A stretch of DNA of 64,000 bases from the NCBI GenBank assembly GCA_032622095.1, contig CP136061.1:11051287-11115286 (forward strand), given 5' to 3'. A model generated the notes under the pieces. The model was not told the origin of the DNA. It did no database searches and saw only the letters and a list, made by a program, of their open reading frames with translations. Positions within the stretch are counted from its first letter, which is position 1; each line of letters begins with the position of its first letter. Source of the DNA: Siphonodentalium dalli. Lineage: Eukaryota; Mollusca; Scaphopoda; Gadilida; Siphonodentaliidae. Below are positions 22,448 through 33,099 of the stretch, in pieces. A program made the translations under genes and the position numbers.

Positions 22448-23146
22448 AAAATCTCAATTTCAAACTACAGTACCAAAACAACACCTGTTCTATAGTACTA
22501 TAACAACACCTGTTCTATAATACTATAACAACACCTGTTCTATAGTACTATAACAACACATGATCTATAGTACTATAACAACACCTGTTCTATAGTACTA
22601 TAACAACACCTGTTATATAGTACTATAACAACACCCGTTCTATAGTACTATAACAACACCTGTTCGCCCTCACAATATGAGAGATATGTTCCAATTATGT
22701 ACAAAAATTAAAGTGTCAATGACACTCTAGCTCAACTTGGGGAGTCGTTAATTATGCAGTGTATTTTTTTCAAATATTACCTATACAACTTTCCATCAAA
22801 CACCTCAAATAAGTTGTTTTCATATTTTTTAAATAACTTTATTTGATACATAATTAGAAAATATCTCTCTGATATTGTGAGGGTGTTGTTATAGCACTAT
22901 AGAACACATTGGTTTATATAATAGACGATAATGATTTTCTCGGTGTTGTTATAGTACTATAGAACACATTGGTTATAATAGACGATAATGATTTTCTCAG
23001 TGTTGTTATAGTACTATAGAACACATTGGTTATAATAGACGATAATGATTTTCTCGGTGTTGTTATAGTACTATAGAACACATTGGTTATAATCGAGGAT
23101 AATGATTTTCCCCTACAAATTGAAAGTTTGAAATTGAGATTTTTGG
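22448..23146. mobile_element. Inverted-repeat element with tandemly expanded arms
   Basis: Ends are CAAAATCTCAATTTCAAACT and its complement AGTTTGAAATTGAGATTTTT. The left arm contains about eight 24-bp copies of ACTATAACAACACCTGTTCT (22485-22672). The right arm holds four 58-bp copies of TGTTGTTATAGTACTATAGA, then ACACATTGGTTATAATAGAC (22880-23092), related to the left unit by inversion. The centre (CCCTCACAATATGAGAGATA / TATCTCTCTGATATTGTGAG) also pairs. Short ORFs inside are repeat shadows. Confidence 0.75.
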
Positions 23147-23232
23147 AATATTCATGAATCTTAAGCATTTTTAAGCATGGCTAGAAAGCTCACTCAATGG
23201 GGAGACACAGATTGAAACATTTCTTATTTGAG

Positions 23233-23631
23233 TTAACCCTTTACCCAACAGAAGGGCCCTGTGCCAATGCATTCTCTTATATATGCGAGTCGACCATAGG
23301 TCGCCTCGCATATATAAGAGAATGCATTGGCTTAACACATTTAAAATTATAAAATTGTTAAAGAATGTAAGAAAAAATGGTAAAAAGTGTTAAAAAAAGA
23401 TTTTTTTTAGGCCAATGCATTCTCTTATATATGCGAGGCGACCTATGGTCGACTCGCATATATAAGAGAATGCATTGGCACAGGGCTAACTGTAACTATC
23501 ACAATGTGGTCAAGGAGCCGGTTCCAATGATATCCATATTTGTATGGTTCTATTGAGACAGACCGAAGATATTTTAGGCTGTTGAAGCTTTATTTGGCCG
23601 GTTTTGGCCGGTTTGTTGGGTAAAGGGTTAA
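23233..23631 (-). mobile_element. piggyBac-type MITE, copy A (inverse orientation)
   Basis: Bounded by TTAA at both ends, with inverted termini TTAACCCTTTACCCAACA and TGTTGGGTAAAGGGTTAA. The interior has two palindromes of about 70 bp built from GCCAATGCATTCTCTTATAT and its complement, around an A/T-rich core, then a single-copy side ending in CGGCCAAAACCGGCC-type sequence. TTAA target sites and CCC-starting termini are characteristic of piggyBac elements. No transposase is encoded. Family members are at 24454, 25780, 27115 and 46543. Confidence 0.85.
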
Positions 23632-23870
23632 AAGGATCTTAAGCATGGCTAGAAAACTCACTTAATAGGGAGATTCAGACTGAATCACCAGTAATTCTAG
23701 TTAGTCATCTCATTTGCCGGCTACGGTGTCATGTGAGGCTCAGCAAGATTAGTATCGGCTTCGTCACTGAAGGCTCGGCTAGCACTCGCCGATATTAATC
23801 TGAGTCAAATGACGTCATATCGAGCAACGAATTACCCTGTAACTTACACCATGAAATAATTGTGTACAAT
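23632..23870. other. Spacer between MITEs
   Basis: Unique sequence with a short inverted match (GGCTCAGCAAGATTAGTATC / GCCGATATTAATCTGAG). No gene. Confidence 0.4.
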
Positions 23871-23871
23871 G

Positions 23872-24277
23872 CACTCAAGTCTGAGTTAATGTGCCTGTCA
23901 TTTGCAGAATGAGGTCCCCAGAGGGGATTTAGTAACCCGCATGGCAGGCTAGAATCCCCAAATTCACCCTTTGGGGACCTCATTTTGCATGGCCTCATCT
24001 GCTATGGGAGACATAGACTCAGATTGAAGTTCCCAAATGGTGAATATTGTGATGTACACCCATTGAGAACATTGATTATGCAATGTGTAGTCTCCCAATT
24101 TGGTTTCTATAGAAATTTGATAATAAAGAAAATTTCCAGAGAAGAGGAGGACTAAGCAGAATGAGGTCCCCCGAGGGTGAATTTAGTGATGCTAGCCCCC
24201 TAGGTGGGATACCATCACTAAATTCACCCTCTGGGGACCTCATTCTGCAAATGACAAACACACTGTAATCAGGCTTG
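23872..24277. mobile_element. hAT-like double-hairpin MITE, long form
   Basis: Ends are ACTCAAGTCTGAGTTAATGT and the diverged complement ACACACTGTAATCAGGCTTG. Each end carries a hairpin with GCAGAATGAGGTCCC(C/A)AGA and GGGTGAATTTAGTGATGCTA arms. The inner region carries CAGATTGAAGTTCCCAAATG. Same family as 30343-30783 and 33989-34451 (long form) and 24848-25099, 26183-26434 and 49240-49493 (short form). Confidence 0.75.
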
Positions 24278-24453
24278 AATGATTATCCAGAGCTTATGAA
24301 CCCGACACAATTCATGTCCTTGTGCAGCTCATTTCCAAAAATGTATTTGTCCCAACAAAACCCCTTATAGAGCCCCACATATACTGGAGCAGACGACACT
24401 CTGCAGTGCATGCTTCCATCTGTGTGAGGCTCCCTCTGGGATAAATCTCTTAA
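24278..24453. other. Unique spacer, no gene
   Basis: Contains GAGCCCCACATATACTGGAG and related text also seen at 31115-31180 and 33780-33840, so it is part of a dispersed repeat. No coding signal. Confidence 0.4.
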
Positions 24454-24844
24454 TTAACCCTTTACCCAACAAACCGGCCAAATAAAGCTTCAACAGCCTA
24501 AAATATCTTCGGTCTGTCTCAATAGAACCATACAAATATGGATATCATTGGAACCGGCTCCTTGACCACATTTGTGATAGTTACAGTTATGCCCTGTGCC
24601 AATGCATTCTCTTATCTATGCGAGTCGACCATAGGTCGCCTCGCATAGATAAGAGAATGCATTGGCCTAAAAAAAATCTTTTTTTAACACTTTTTACCAT
24701 TTTTTCTTACATTCTTTAACAATTTTATAATTTTTAATGTGTTAAGCCAATGCATTCTCTTATATATGTGAGGTGACCTATGGTCGACTCGCATATATAA
24801 GAGAATGCATTGGCACAGGGCCCTTCTGTTGGGTAAAGGGTTAA
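24454..24844 (+). mobile_element. piggyBac-type MITE, copy B
   Basis: TTAA-bounded, with the same termini and internal palindromes as copy A but in the opposite orientation. One palindrome has ATCTATG in place of ATATATG on both arms, a compensated change. Forms the left edge of the 1335-bp tandem duplication. Confidence 0.9.
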
Positions 24845-24847
24845 AAC

Positions 24848-25099
24848 CAAGCCTTGAAATAGGGTGTCTGTCATTTGCAGAATGAGGTCCCCAGAGGGTG
24901 AATTTAGTGATCCTACCCCACATAGTGGGCTAGCATCACCAAATTCATCCTCTAGGAACCTCATTCTGCTGAGGTGTAAGCAGAATGAGGTCCCCAGAGG
25001 GTGAATTTGGTGATGCTAGCCCACTATGGGGGTAGCATCACTAAATTCACCCTCTGGGGACCTCATTCTGCAATGAGAGATACACTATTTCAATGCTTG
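24848..25099. mobile_element. hAT-like double-hairpin MITE, short form
   Basis: Starts CAAGCCTTGAAATAGGGTGT and ends with a diverged complement (CACTATTTCAATGCTTG). The flanks are GTTAAAAC and ATTAAAAC, a 7-of-8 match as expected of an 8-bp target duplication. Two hairpins sit head to tail, joined by TGAGGTGTAAG. Confidence 0.85.
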
Positions 25100-25266
25100 A
25101 TTAAAACAGAATGCGCCAACATGCGAGGACAGTACTAATTACTAATCTTATGGATACAACAATATGAATGCATTGTTCCATGTCAACAATATTCTTATAT
25201 GCATTCTACACATCAACAAATACAGACAATTGGGTTGACATCATACATGTACATGTATATTACGTA

Positions 25267-25479
25267 CAGTAATGCCCTAAGTAATTGACTCCATAACCAC
25301 AGCAGAATTATGGGTAACTTTTCAGGATTTAGTCGGAAATATGGCTTGTTGCCATTCATCAGAAAGCTCTTTGGCAGAGTTTTCCGATGAATGGCAACAA
25401 GCCATATTTCCGACTAAATCCTGAAAAGTTACCCATAATTCTGCTGTGGTTATGGAGTCGATTACTTAGGGCATTACTG
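25267..25479. mobile_element. mariner-type foldback MITE (TA target)
   Basis: The 213-bp near-perfect hairpin begins CAGTAATGCCCTAAGTAATT and ends GATTACTTAGGGCATTACTG. TA lies on both sides. The arms include ACCACAGCAGAATTATGGGT and AATATGGCTTGTTGCCATTC. TA duplication with CAGT-type ends suggests Tc1/mariner mobilisation. Other copies: 26602-26814 and 39541-39725; a single arm lies at 31364-31435. Confidence 0.88.
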
Positions 25480-25779
25480 TATATCCATATTTCAGTACTA
25501 TGTATAGCAAAACCTAATATTTGGTTTTGAACTTTGTTGTATAGGCCTACGCTATTATTGCATACATTCACTGCATGCATGACGACAAAGTCGCAAGCTT
25601 CGCTATATTGAACCGTGTCAAGATGCGTAGTTTTGTTGTCAGTCAAAGACTATTTTTTATACAGAAAAATGTTCACATATGTCTTATTTATCGAGATTTA
25701 TCAGAAAAATATATTTTATAATCTCAATAAAAATCGTTTTTGTATATTTTAAATAAGTTAGTGAACACATGACTGGACA

Positions 25780-26179
25780 TTAACCCTTTACCCAACAAAC
25801 CGGCCAAAAACGCCCAAATAAAGCTTCAACAGCCTAAAATATCTTCGGTCTGTCTCACTAACACCATACAAATATGGATATCATTGGAACCGGTTCATTG
25901 ACCACATTGTGATGGTTACAGTTATGCCCTGTGCCAATGCATTCTATTATATATGCGAGTCGACCATAGGTCGCCTCGCATATATAAGAGAATGCATTGG
26001 CCTAAAAAAAATCTTTTTTTAACACTTTTTACCATTTTTTCTTACATTCTTTAACAATTTTATAATTTTTAATGTGTTAAGCCAATGCATTCTCTTATAT
26101 ATGTGAGGTGACCTATGGTCGACTCGCATATATAAGAGAATGCATTGGCACAGGGCCCTTCTGTTGGGTAAAGGGTTAA
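25780..26179 (+). mobile_element. piggyBac-type MITE, copy C
   Basis: TTAA-bounded. It differs from copy B by a 9-bp addition (AAAACGCCC region) near the left end and by ATTATATATG in one palindrome arm. It is the junction between the two tandem units. Confidence 0.9.
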
Positions 26180-26182
26180 AAC

Positions 26183-26434
26183 CAAGCCTTGAAATAGGGT
26201 GTCTGTCATTTGCAGAATGAGGTCCCCAGAGGGTGAATTTAGTGATCCTACCCCACATAGTGGGCTAGCATCACCAAATTCATCCTCTAGGAACCTCATT
26301 CTGCTGAGGTGTAAGCAGAATGAGGTCCCCAGAGGGTGAATTTGGTGATGCTAGCCCACTATGGGGGTAGCATCACTAAATTCACCCTCTGGGGACCTCA
26401 TTCTGCAATGAGAGATACACTATTTCAATGCTTG
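26183..26434. mobile_element. hAT-like MITE, copy inside unit 2
   Basis: Duplicate of 24848-25099 that arose by segmental duplication and not by a separate insertion, since its flanks and interior match. Confidence 0.85.
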
Positions 26435-26601
26435 ATTAAAACAGAATGCGCCAACATGCGAGGACAGTACTAATTACTAATCTTATGGATACAACAATAT
26501 GAATGCATTGTTCCATGTCAACAATATTCTTATATGCATTCTACACATCAACAAATACAGACAATTGGGTTGACATCATACATGTACATGTATATTACGT
26601 A

Positions 26602-26814
26602 CAGTAATGCCCTAAGTAATTGACTCCATAACCACAGCAGAATTATGGGTAACTTTTCAGGATTTAGTCGGAAATATGGCTTGTTGCCATTCATCAGAAA
26701 GCTCTTTGGCAGAGTTTTCCGATGAATGGCAACAAGCCATATTTCCGACTAAATCCTGAAAAGTTACCCATAATTCTGCTGTGGTTATGGAGTCGATTAC
26801 TTAGGGCATTACTG
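26602..26814. mobile_element. mariner-type foldback MITE, copy inside unit 2
   Basis: Duplicate of 25267-25479 at the 1335-bp offset, with the same TA flanks. Confidence 0.88.
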
Positions 26815-27114
26815 TATATCCATATTTCAGTACTATGTATAGCAAAACCTAATATTTGGTTTTGAACTTTGTTGTATAGGCCTACGCTATTATTGCATAC
26901 ATTCACTGCATGCATGACGACAAAGTCGCAAGCTTCGCTATATTGAACCGTGTCAAGATGCGTAGTTTTGTTGTCAGTCAAAGACTATTTTTTATACAGA
27001 AAAATGTTCACATATGTCTTATTTATCGAGATTTATCAGAAAAATATATTTTATAATCTCAATAAAAATCGTTTTTGTATATTTTAAATAAGTTAGTGAA
27101 CACATGACTGGACA

Positions 27115-27581
27115 TTAACCCTTTACCCAACAAACCGGCCAAAAACGCCCAAATAAAGCTTCAACAGCCTAAAATATCTTCGGTCTGTCTCACTAACACC
27201 ATACAAATATGGATATCATTGGAACCGGTTCATTGACCACATTGTGATGGTTACAGTTATGCCCTGTGCCAATGCATTCTATTATATATGCGAGTCGACC
27301 ATAGGTCGCCTCGCATATATAAGAGAATGCATTGGCCTAAAAAAAAAAAAAAATTTAACACTTTTTACCATTTTTTCTTACATTCTTTAACAATTTTATA
27401 ATTTTTTCTTACATTTTTTAACAATTTTTATAATATTTTTCTACATTTCTTTGACAATTTTATCATTTTTAATATGTCTTAAGCCAATGCATTCTCTTAT
27501 ATATGTGAGGCGACCTATGGTCGACTCGCATATATAAGAGAATGCCTTGGCACAGGGCCATTCTGTTGGGTAAAGGGTTAA
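27115..27581 (+). mobile_element. piggyBac-type MITE, copy D (expanded core)
   Basis: TTAA-bounded copy, longer than the others because the A/T-rich core TTTTTTCTTACATTCTTTAA is present about three times. Its left part matches copy C, as expected if C and D are the two ends of a duplicated block. Confidence 0.88.
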
Positions 27582-27778
27582 GAACTAAAAGGTCTCACCC
27601 TCTGGAGACCTCTTTCTGCAAATGTCAGACACACTATATCCAGACTTAATCACGATTTTTTCTTCAAATCAAATTTGGGGCAAGATTCACAGTGAATCGA
27701 ACCATCGAATCAAAACACGGTAATCTAAAGTTCAGCGACATTAACAATTTGTTTTCATCGCCAGCAATTATAGAAACG
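27582..27778. other. Spacer with a partial hAT-like MITE arm
   Basis: AAAAGGTCTCACCCTCTGGA, then GACCTCTTTCTGCAAATGTC, is one decayed right arm of the double-hairpin family. The rest is unique. Confidence 0.5.
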
Positions 27779-28362
27779 AAAGTGTCAATGACCCTGTAGC
27801 TCAACTTGGAGAGGGGATAATTTCATGTTAATCAATGGAGCGATTAGGAACGGGGATAGTTTTAAATGTCGAAGTAATACTAGATGTCAACATGAACAGA
27901 TATATATATAAAGTAAAATCCAACATGGCCACTGGAGGCCATGTTTTCCAATGAATTTAAAAACAATTTGTTAGCTCCCATCTAGTGGTCACCCCTGGAT
28001 GTGGTCTGCAGGTGAGCTAAAGGATTTAGTCATGAAAAGAGTAAAATCCAAGATGGCTGACAGTGGCCATGTTTTTTGGCAGAATGATCATAAAATGACT
28101 CGTTCCCATCTACATACAGTATGGCATGTAGCTCGTGCTAATAGACTGAATTTTAAAATCCAAGATGGCTGCTGGCGGCCATGTTTTTTGGTCGAATTAC
28201 CCCCAAAATTACTCATTCCCATCAACATGTCAATGTCAACAGCCATGATAAATTTCACATTGATCATACGACCTGTAGCCGATGCTAATGGAAATTGTTG
28301 ACATGGACAACGTATACCAACCCATGGCAATAGCTCAAACTTGACAAGTCAAGTTGAGCTAA
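27779..28362. repeat. Shorter copy of the composite AAGATGGCTGC element
   Basis: Starts GAAAGTGTCAATGACCCTGT and ends CTTGACAAGTCAAGTTGAGC, matching 758-2262 at both termini. It has only two to three internal 160-bp units. The copy-number difference shows that the internal units expand and contract independently. Confidence 0.8.
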
Positions 28363-28673
28363 AAATGATGAGTAATTGATCATTTCATCATTTTCATTAA
28401 TTTTATCATTTCATCAGACTACATGTAGAAGGAGGTAGTGTGATTTTTGGGCATCAACGCCGAGACTGGGGTGTTTAACTGGGATGTTTAACGTTAGCAC
28501 GTGGGATATCATACTTTGGTGCAAGATAAGTATGCCTCGAGGTCGAGGGTCGAGAAGTCCAGAATGGTGTTTACCTTAATAAATTGGTACAATACACATG
28601 CTGTTATCTCCCGTCTGTTAAACAAGAGTTAAACCTTGCATGACGGGAGCTGCGCTGGCACAATATTAAAAAC

Positions 28674-28978
28674 CCTGTGCCAATGCATTCTCTTATATAT
28701 GTAAGTTGACCATAGGTCATCTCGCATATATAAAAGAGTGCATTGGCCTAAGAATTTTTTATCAATTTTCCTTACAATCATTAACAATTTTTGTAATTTT
28801 TTACAATTTAAAAAAAACAAACTTTTTTTTCTCCATTTTTTCTTACATTCCTTAACAATTTTTTATCATTTACATTTTTGTAACAATTATAAAAAATAAT
28901 ATAAAATTTGTTAGGCCAATGCATTCTCTTATTTATACAAGGCGACCTATGGGAGAATGCATTGGCACAGGGTTTTTG
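28674..28978. mobile_element. Diverged palindrome pair related to the piggyBac-type MITE
   Basis: CCCTGTGCCAATGCATTCTC at the left and GAATGCATTGGCACAGGGTT at the right enclose two palindromes and a T-rich core. The TTAA/CCCTTTACCC termini are absent. This is either an internal fragment or a separate foldback family that shares the palindrome. Confidence 0.65.
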
Positions 28979-29213
28979 CAAAAATTCAGGAAGCTCCCTT
29001 CATGAAACAATATTTATACATTAATAGAGAAAGTTGCATGAATCTCGAATCAACTTGTGTGTGATTTCACATTAAATCGAATCTTGAATGTTCGCAGGAG
29101 CCTACTGAGTACAATGTCAATTTTTGGAGATAATTAAGAGAAATCATGTGAATCAACCAAAATTGTACAAACAACACATCTTGATTTATATTTGTGAAGA
29201 CACGTGTACATAT

Positions 29214-29364
29214 AGAATATGTAGCTAGTGTCGTCGCTTAAACTCTTTATCTCTGTGAGGGGGATTTGAGCAACTATTGGGCGAGGCTCTGCCGAGTCCA
29301 ATAGATGCCAAATCCCCAAACGGACATAAACAGTTTAAGCGACAACATTAGCTACATATGTTAT
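29214..29364. mobile_element. Foldback MITE (about 150 bp)
   Basis: AATATGTAGCTAGTGTCGTC, then GCTTAAAC, pairs with GTTTAAGCGACAACATTAGC, then TACATAT. Inner arms GGGGGATTTG / CAAATCCCC and CTATTGGGC / GTCCAATAG also pair. Confidence 0.8.
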
Positions 29365-30330
29365 TTATCCATCGTACAAAACTTGCCTTTTGTGAGGTAA
29401 ATCGGCCATTTTCCTCAGTTTTACATTCATTACCTTGTTGACGCCCTTACATTTATCAGGTCAAGCAAACTAATTAGCATTCATGACGTTGGAAAACCGG
29501 AGTGCAGCTTAGAGCGAAATAGTTCATTGGTTTTTTTTATAGTTATTCTAAGCTGGCCTTGTTCTAATGGTTTATAGATGTTTTAGAGCGAAAACACATA
29601 TTCATTTATGAAATTTTGTATCAATTGCCGTAATTATGGACATTTAAAAAGTTCCAAAATCAAAATGACGTCATTTTCGCAGGTTGGCATCCCTAGTTAC
29701 CTGTGCAGTTTACACATCAAATGACGTCATGAAAGTAGTACTAACCTAATAAAGCTACATTGACGTAATAAGCGTAATGTTTATTAGGCAGATTTATATA
29801 GGCAATAGAGGCAGTGAGCGGTGGATAAATACAGTATACAACTGTAGTTGTCACAATTCAAAAGTGACATTGTCAGATTCATATTATTGCTAACATAACT
29901 TGCAAAATATAAAAATATTTATCTTAGCATATAATATAAGAAACAGAGAGCACTACTACATGTATATTAAAATATACTACACTAACGTAACACAATTCAT
30001 TAACGGAACACTTGCAGATTAATTGTGTGAAACAATTTGCGCAACAAAGATTTTCCCATCAAACAGTCTTAGCAAATAAATGTCTCCCCCCCCCCCCCCC
30101 TTTGACCTATCGCCAAAATTTTGAATTGGAAATTTTATGCCTGACACAGCCTTAGTTTGAAAATATTTGGACTGAAATGACCATCGGTTGGAAATTTCCA
30201 ATCATTACGCTAAGTTGGAAATTTCCAAGTAGGGTAGTTTGAGGTACAAATTGGAAAATTCTAATTAAATTCTAAATTTCCAAGGTGGACAGATTGAATC
30301 AAGTTTAGCTGTACATAAGAATTTGACATA
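29365..30330. other. No supported gene
   Basis: AT-rich sequence with scattered TGACGTCA-like motifs (29660-29740), a 14-base C run (30087-30100) and repeated TTGGAAATTTCCAA-type text at 30120-30290. No ORF of interest. Confidence 0.4.
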
Positions 30331-30342
30331 ATAACATGAATA

Positions 30343-30783
30343 GACAAGTCTGAAAATAGTGTGTCTGTCATTTGCAGAATGAGGTCCCCAGAGGGTGAAT
30401 TTAGTGACGTTATCCTGCATAGCGGGCTAGCATAACTAAATTCACCCTCTGGGGACCTCATTCTGCTTAGGCCCTCAACTAATATAGCAGACCTAGGATC
30501 AGATTGAAGTTCCCCAGTTGAAGTTGGTGATGTTCACCCCATTGGGCACCTCTCAATTATGAATTTTATCTTCTGCAAATTAGGGGATATAGAAACTTCC
30601 TGGAAGGGAAATGTAACTAAAAACAATCTTAATTTGATACTATAGATACTTCCCAGAAGATGAAGCCTAAACAGAATGAGGTCTCCAGAGGGTGAATTTG
30701 GTGATGCTATCCCGCTATAGCGTCACTAAATTCACCCTCTGGGGACCTCAATCTGCAAATGACAGACACGCTATTTGCAGGCT
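30343..30783. mobile_element. hAT-like double-hairpin MITE, long form
   Basis: Ends CAAGTCTGAAAATAGTGTGT and ACACGCTATTTGCAGGCTTG. A hairpin at each end carries GCAGAATGAGGTCCCCAGAG. About 180 bp of interior includes CAGATTGAAGTTCCCCAGTT, GAAACTTCC and TACTTCCCAGAAG inverted motifs. Flanks GAATAGA / TGAACAGA may be a diverged target duplication. Confidence 0.75.
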
Positions 30784-30889
30784 TGTGAACAGATAAGGTA
30801 CCGGTAGGTGAGTGGTATATTTTATCATACATGTATGCATAGGGGTGTTCGTGAATGAGATGATTAACATTCTCATGACGGGAGCTGGG

Positions 30890-31070
30890 CTGGTGCAGCA
30901 TTAAAGATCATGTCCCATAGGGAGCCTAACATATATAAGAGAATACACTGGCTTACAAGGTCAAGGAAAATATTGTTATGCCGATGTATTCTCTTATACA
31001 TGTATATGTGAGGCTCCCTATGGGAGACCTGCATATATAAGAGAATGCATTGGTGCAGGGTTTTCGGAAG
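30890..31070. repeat. CCAATGCATTCTCTTATATA palindrome, diverged copy
   Basis: GGTGCAGCATTAAAGATCAT, then GGGAGCCTAACATATATAAG, and later GTATTCTCTTATACATGTAT and GCATATATAAGAGAATGCAT. Same core as the palindromes inside the piggyBac-type MITEs, without their termini. Confidence 0.6.
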
Positions 31071-31439
31071 ATTTCAGGAAGCTTCAGTCATGGAAGGGTT
31101 AAACTACCCTTATGGAGCCCCTCAGACATGAGCAGACGACACTCAGCAATACAAACTGCCACATGTATGGGGCTCCCTACAGGTAGCTTTAGTCATGGAA
31201 GGATTAAGATTCATTGGATGCGTCATCCAGGGATGAGTATTAAGTACAACTCTTCCACTTAAACCTCTTTCATAATGAAAAGTCATACACTCTTTATTTC
31301 TACCATGGCTCTTTTCTGTTCCATGTCATGCAAATGGCTGTTTTTTGTTTGGAATCCAAAATCCGACTAAATCCTGAAAAGTTACCCATAATTCTGCTGT
31401 AGTTAAAGAGTCGATTACTTAGGGCATTACTATTGCATG

Positions 31440-32270
31440 AAGAATATGGTGTAACCGGGATTGCGAGGTGGCACCGCAGTTGGCGGCAGTATTATTTACC
31501 GTGGTAATACCGGTGGTCAACCTCATTAAGGAGGGTCATTAATTAGAGCATAGCTGCATACCGTACATGTAACTTCAGTTTACAATTGGAACTTGGTCCA
31601 TTATTGTGGCAGCGTCTGGTTTAAAATTACTGATTATCAAGATAGCCTTGTTATCTCAGTAGCCCTTGTTATCTCAATAGTCCTGTCTGCAGACATCTAC
31701 AGCGCAACATTACGACAATGGCTGTAGCAATTTGTTTCAAGTTCTGACTTTTTTCTCGGCTAAAAAAGACCTTTTTTTTTGCGTCGGTTGAGCTAGTAAC
31801 AGGGGTGCGGTAGGGTGACTGCACACAGATACATTGACATGTTATTTTTAATAGTGGCCTTTGGTAAAAGAGTTGGACATGCTCAAATAACAGAAACTTT
31901 GTAAAATTAATATCATACATCATTAGAAAGGATATTAGTAACTAAATCCATATATCGTTGATGGGTTTCTAAAATGTTGTATCTTCCAAAAATCTAATAA
32001 ATACAGGAGACACAAAAAACTATTTATTATAAACTCAACAATAGATTATAGAAGAAATCACTAACAGATAATAATCCTTATCCACCGCTAGAGTGAAGAT
32101 ATAGAACATTATACTTTGTAGCTTTGACGTCTATGGCATAACCGAGTTTCTTGAATAACTATCAACAAATTGTAAGATGTTAACCATAGCGTTAGTACTG
32201 ATATGGATGATAATTCTGTAATTTCTGTTATGAAGTATTAGATTTGCATGTGACACTGTTATAATGGGTA
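31440..32270. other. No supported gene
   Basis: Unique sequence. The 84-codon minus ORF (31923-31669) is Cys/Lys-rich near its middle but has no recognised domain. A single mariner-type MITE arm lies just upstream at 31364-31435. Confidence 0.35.
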
Positions 32271-32274
32271 TATG

Positions 32275-32485
32275 CACAGCACGCACATAATAAAAAGAAA
32301 ATCTAGTGTTTTTGAGTGGATACCGAAATTTATCTCATTCGTGACCGCGACAAATGTTTATTTTCTCTCGTGGCAAGACACTCGGGGGAAAAATAGACAT
32401 TTATACATGTATTTGTCACTCATGAGATAATTTTCGGTATCCACTAAAAAACACTAGATATTCTCTATTTATTATATGCTTCCTC
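32275..32485. mobile_element. Foldback MITE (GCACATAATAAAAAGAA family), copy 1
   Basis: CATAATAAAAAGAAAATCTA, then GTGTTTTTGAGTGGATACCG, mirrors CGGTATCCACTAAAAAACAC, then TAGATATTCTCTATTTATTA. Inner arms carry ATCTCATTCGTGACCGCGAC and ATGAGTGACAAAT. Confidence 0.8.
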
Positions 32486-32749
32486 ATAAAATAGAGGAAA
32501 ATTGCCGTGGCGTAGAGCGTTATATCCATCGCCTGGACCGAGGCAATGGATAACATACACTGACCGAGATGATGGATAACACAATAGTATTAGCTTCTCG
32601 GAGATTACTTCCGGTTTATATGCTCGATATTTTGTCATTCAGTGGTGAGCAAATCAATTGATGGAATGCAAACAAAATGCAGATTTGAAGTGAACTGTAG
32701 GACAAAACTAGCAGTTTTTTTTAAGGGGGGGGGGGGATTATAATGTAGC

Positions 32750-32940
32750 CGCTGCGCATATAATAAAAAGAACACCTACGGGTTTTGGTTGAATACCCGG
32801 ATTATCTCATTCGTGGCTACAAGGAAATACAGAATTTCCACTCGCGGCTTCTTGGAAATTCTGTATTTCCTTGTAGCCACAAATGAGATAATCCGGGTAT
32901 TCAACCAAAACCCATATATATTCTCTATTTATCTCTTGAA
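32750..32940. mobile_element. Foldback MITE, copy 2 of the same terminal family
   Basis: Shares the outer CATATAATAAAAAGAACACC and ATTCTCTATTTATCTC with copy 1. The inner stem differs (GGGTTTTGGTTGAATACCCG / CGGGTATTCAACCAAAACCC; TTGTAGCCAC), so the ends are conserved and the stem is replaced. A 10-base G run at about 32728 precedes it. Confidence 0.8.
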
Positions 32941-33099
32941 ATAGAATTGGTATCTGCCGATAACTTTGCATGATAATCCTTCACATCAAAGCTGTAATAA
33001 AGGATATACTTTTATATTCATGTCTCTCCTACGGCAGTTGATGAGAAAAAGATGATTTTATTGTTTTATACGACAATATAGAAATAAAAATTATTAAGT

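Larger units (their letters stand above)
24845..25779. repeat. Tandem segmental duplication, unit 1 (single-copy part)
   Basis: About 935 bp repeated almost exactly at 26180-27114, at an offset of 1335 bp including the adjoining MITE. It carries a hAT-like MITE (24848-25099) and a mariner-type hairpin (25267-25479). ORFs in the two units translate identically, which shows very high identity. Confidence 0.92.
26180..27114. repeat. Tandem segmental duplication, unit 2
   Basis: Near-exact copy of 24845-25779, including the internal hAT-like MITE (26183-26434) and mariner-type hairpin (26602-26814). Followed by a third piggyBac-type MITE copy. Confidence 0.92.

Noticed and set aside
22460-22672. 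Regularly spaced 24-bp repeats resembling a CRISPR array
   Set aside because: Units are contiguous with no unique spacers, and the context is eukaryotic.
24684-24964. Duplicated minus-strand ORFs (76-79 codons, with copies at 26019-26299 and a relative at 46781)
   Set aside because: They run through MITE palindromes and terminal repeats; their identity reflects segmental duplication and MITE copies, not a gene family.
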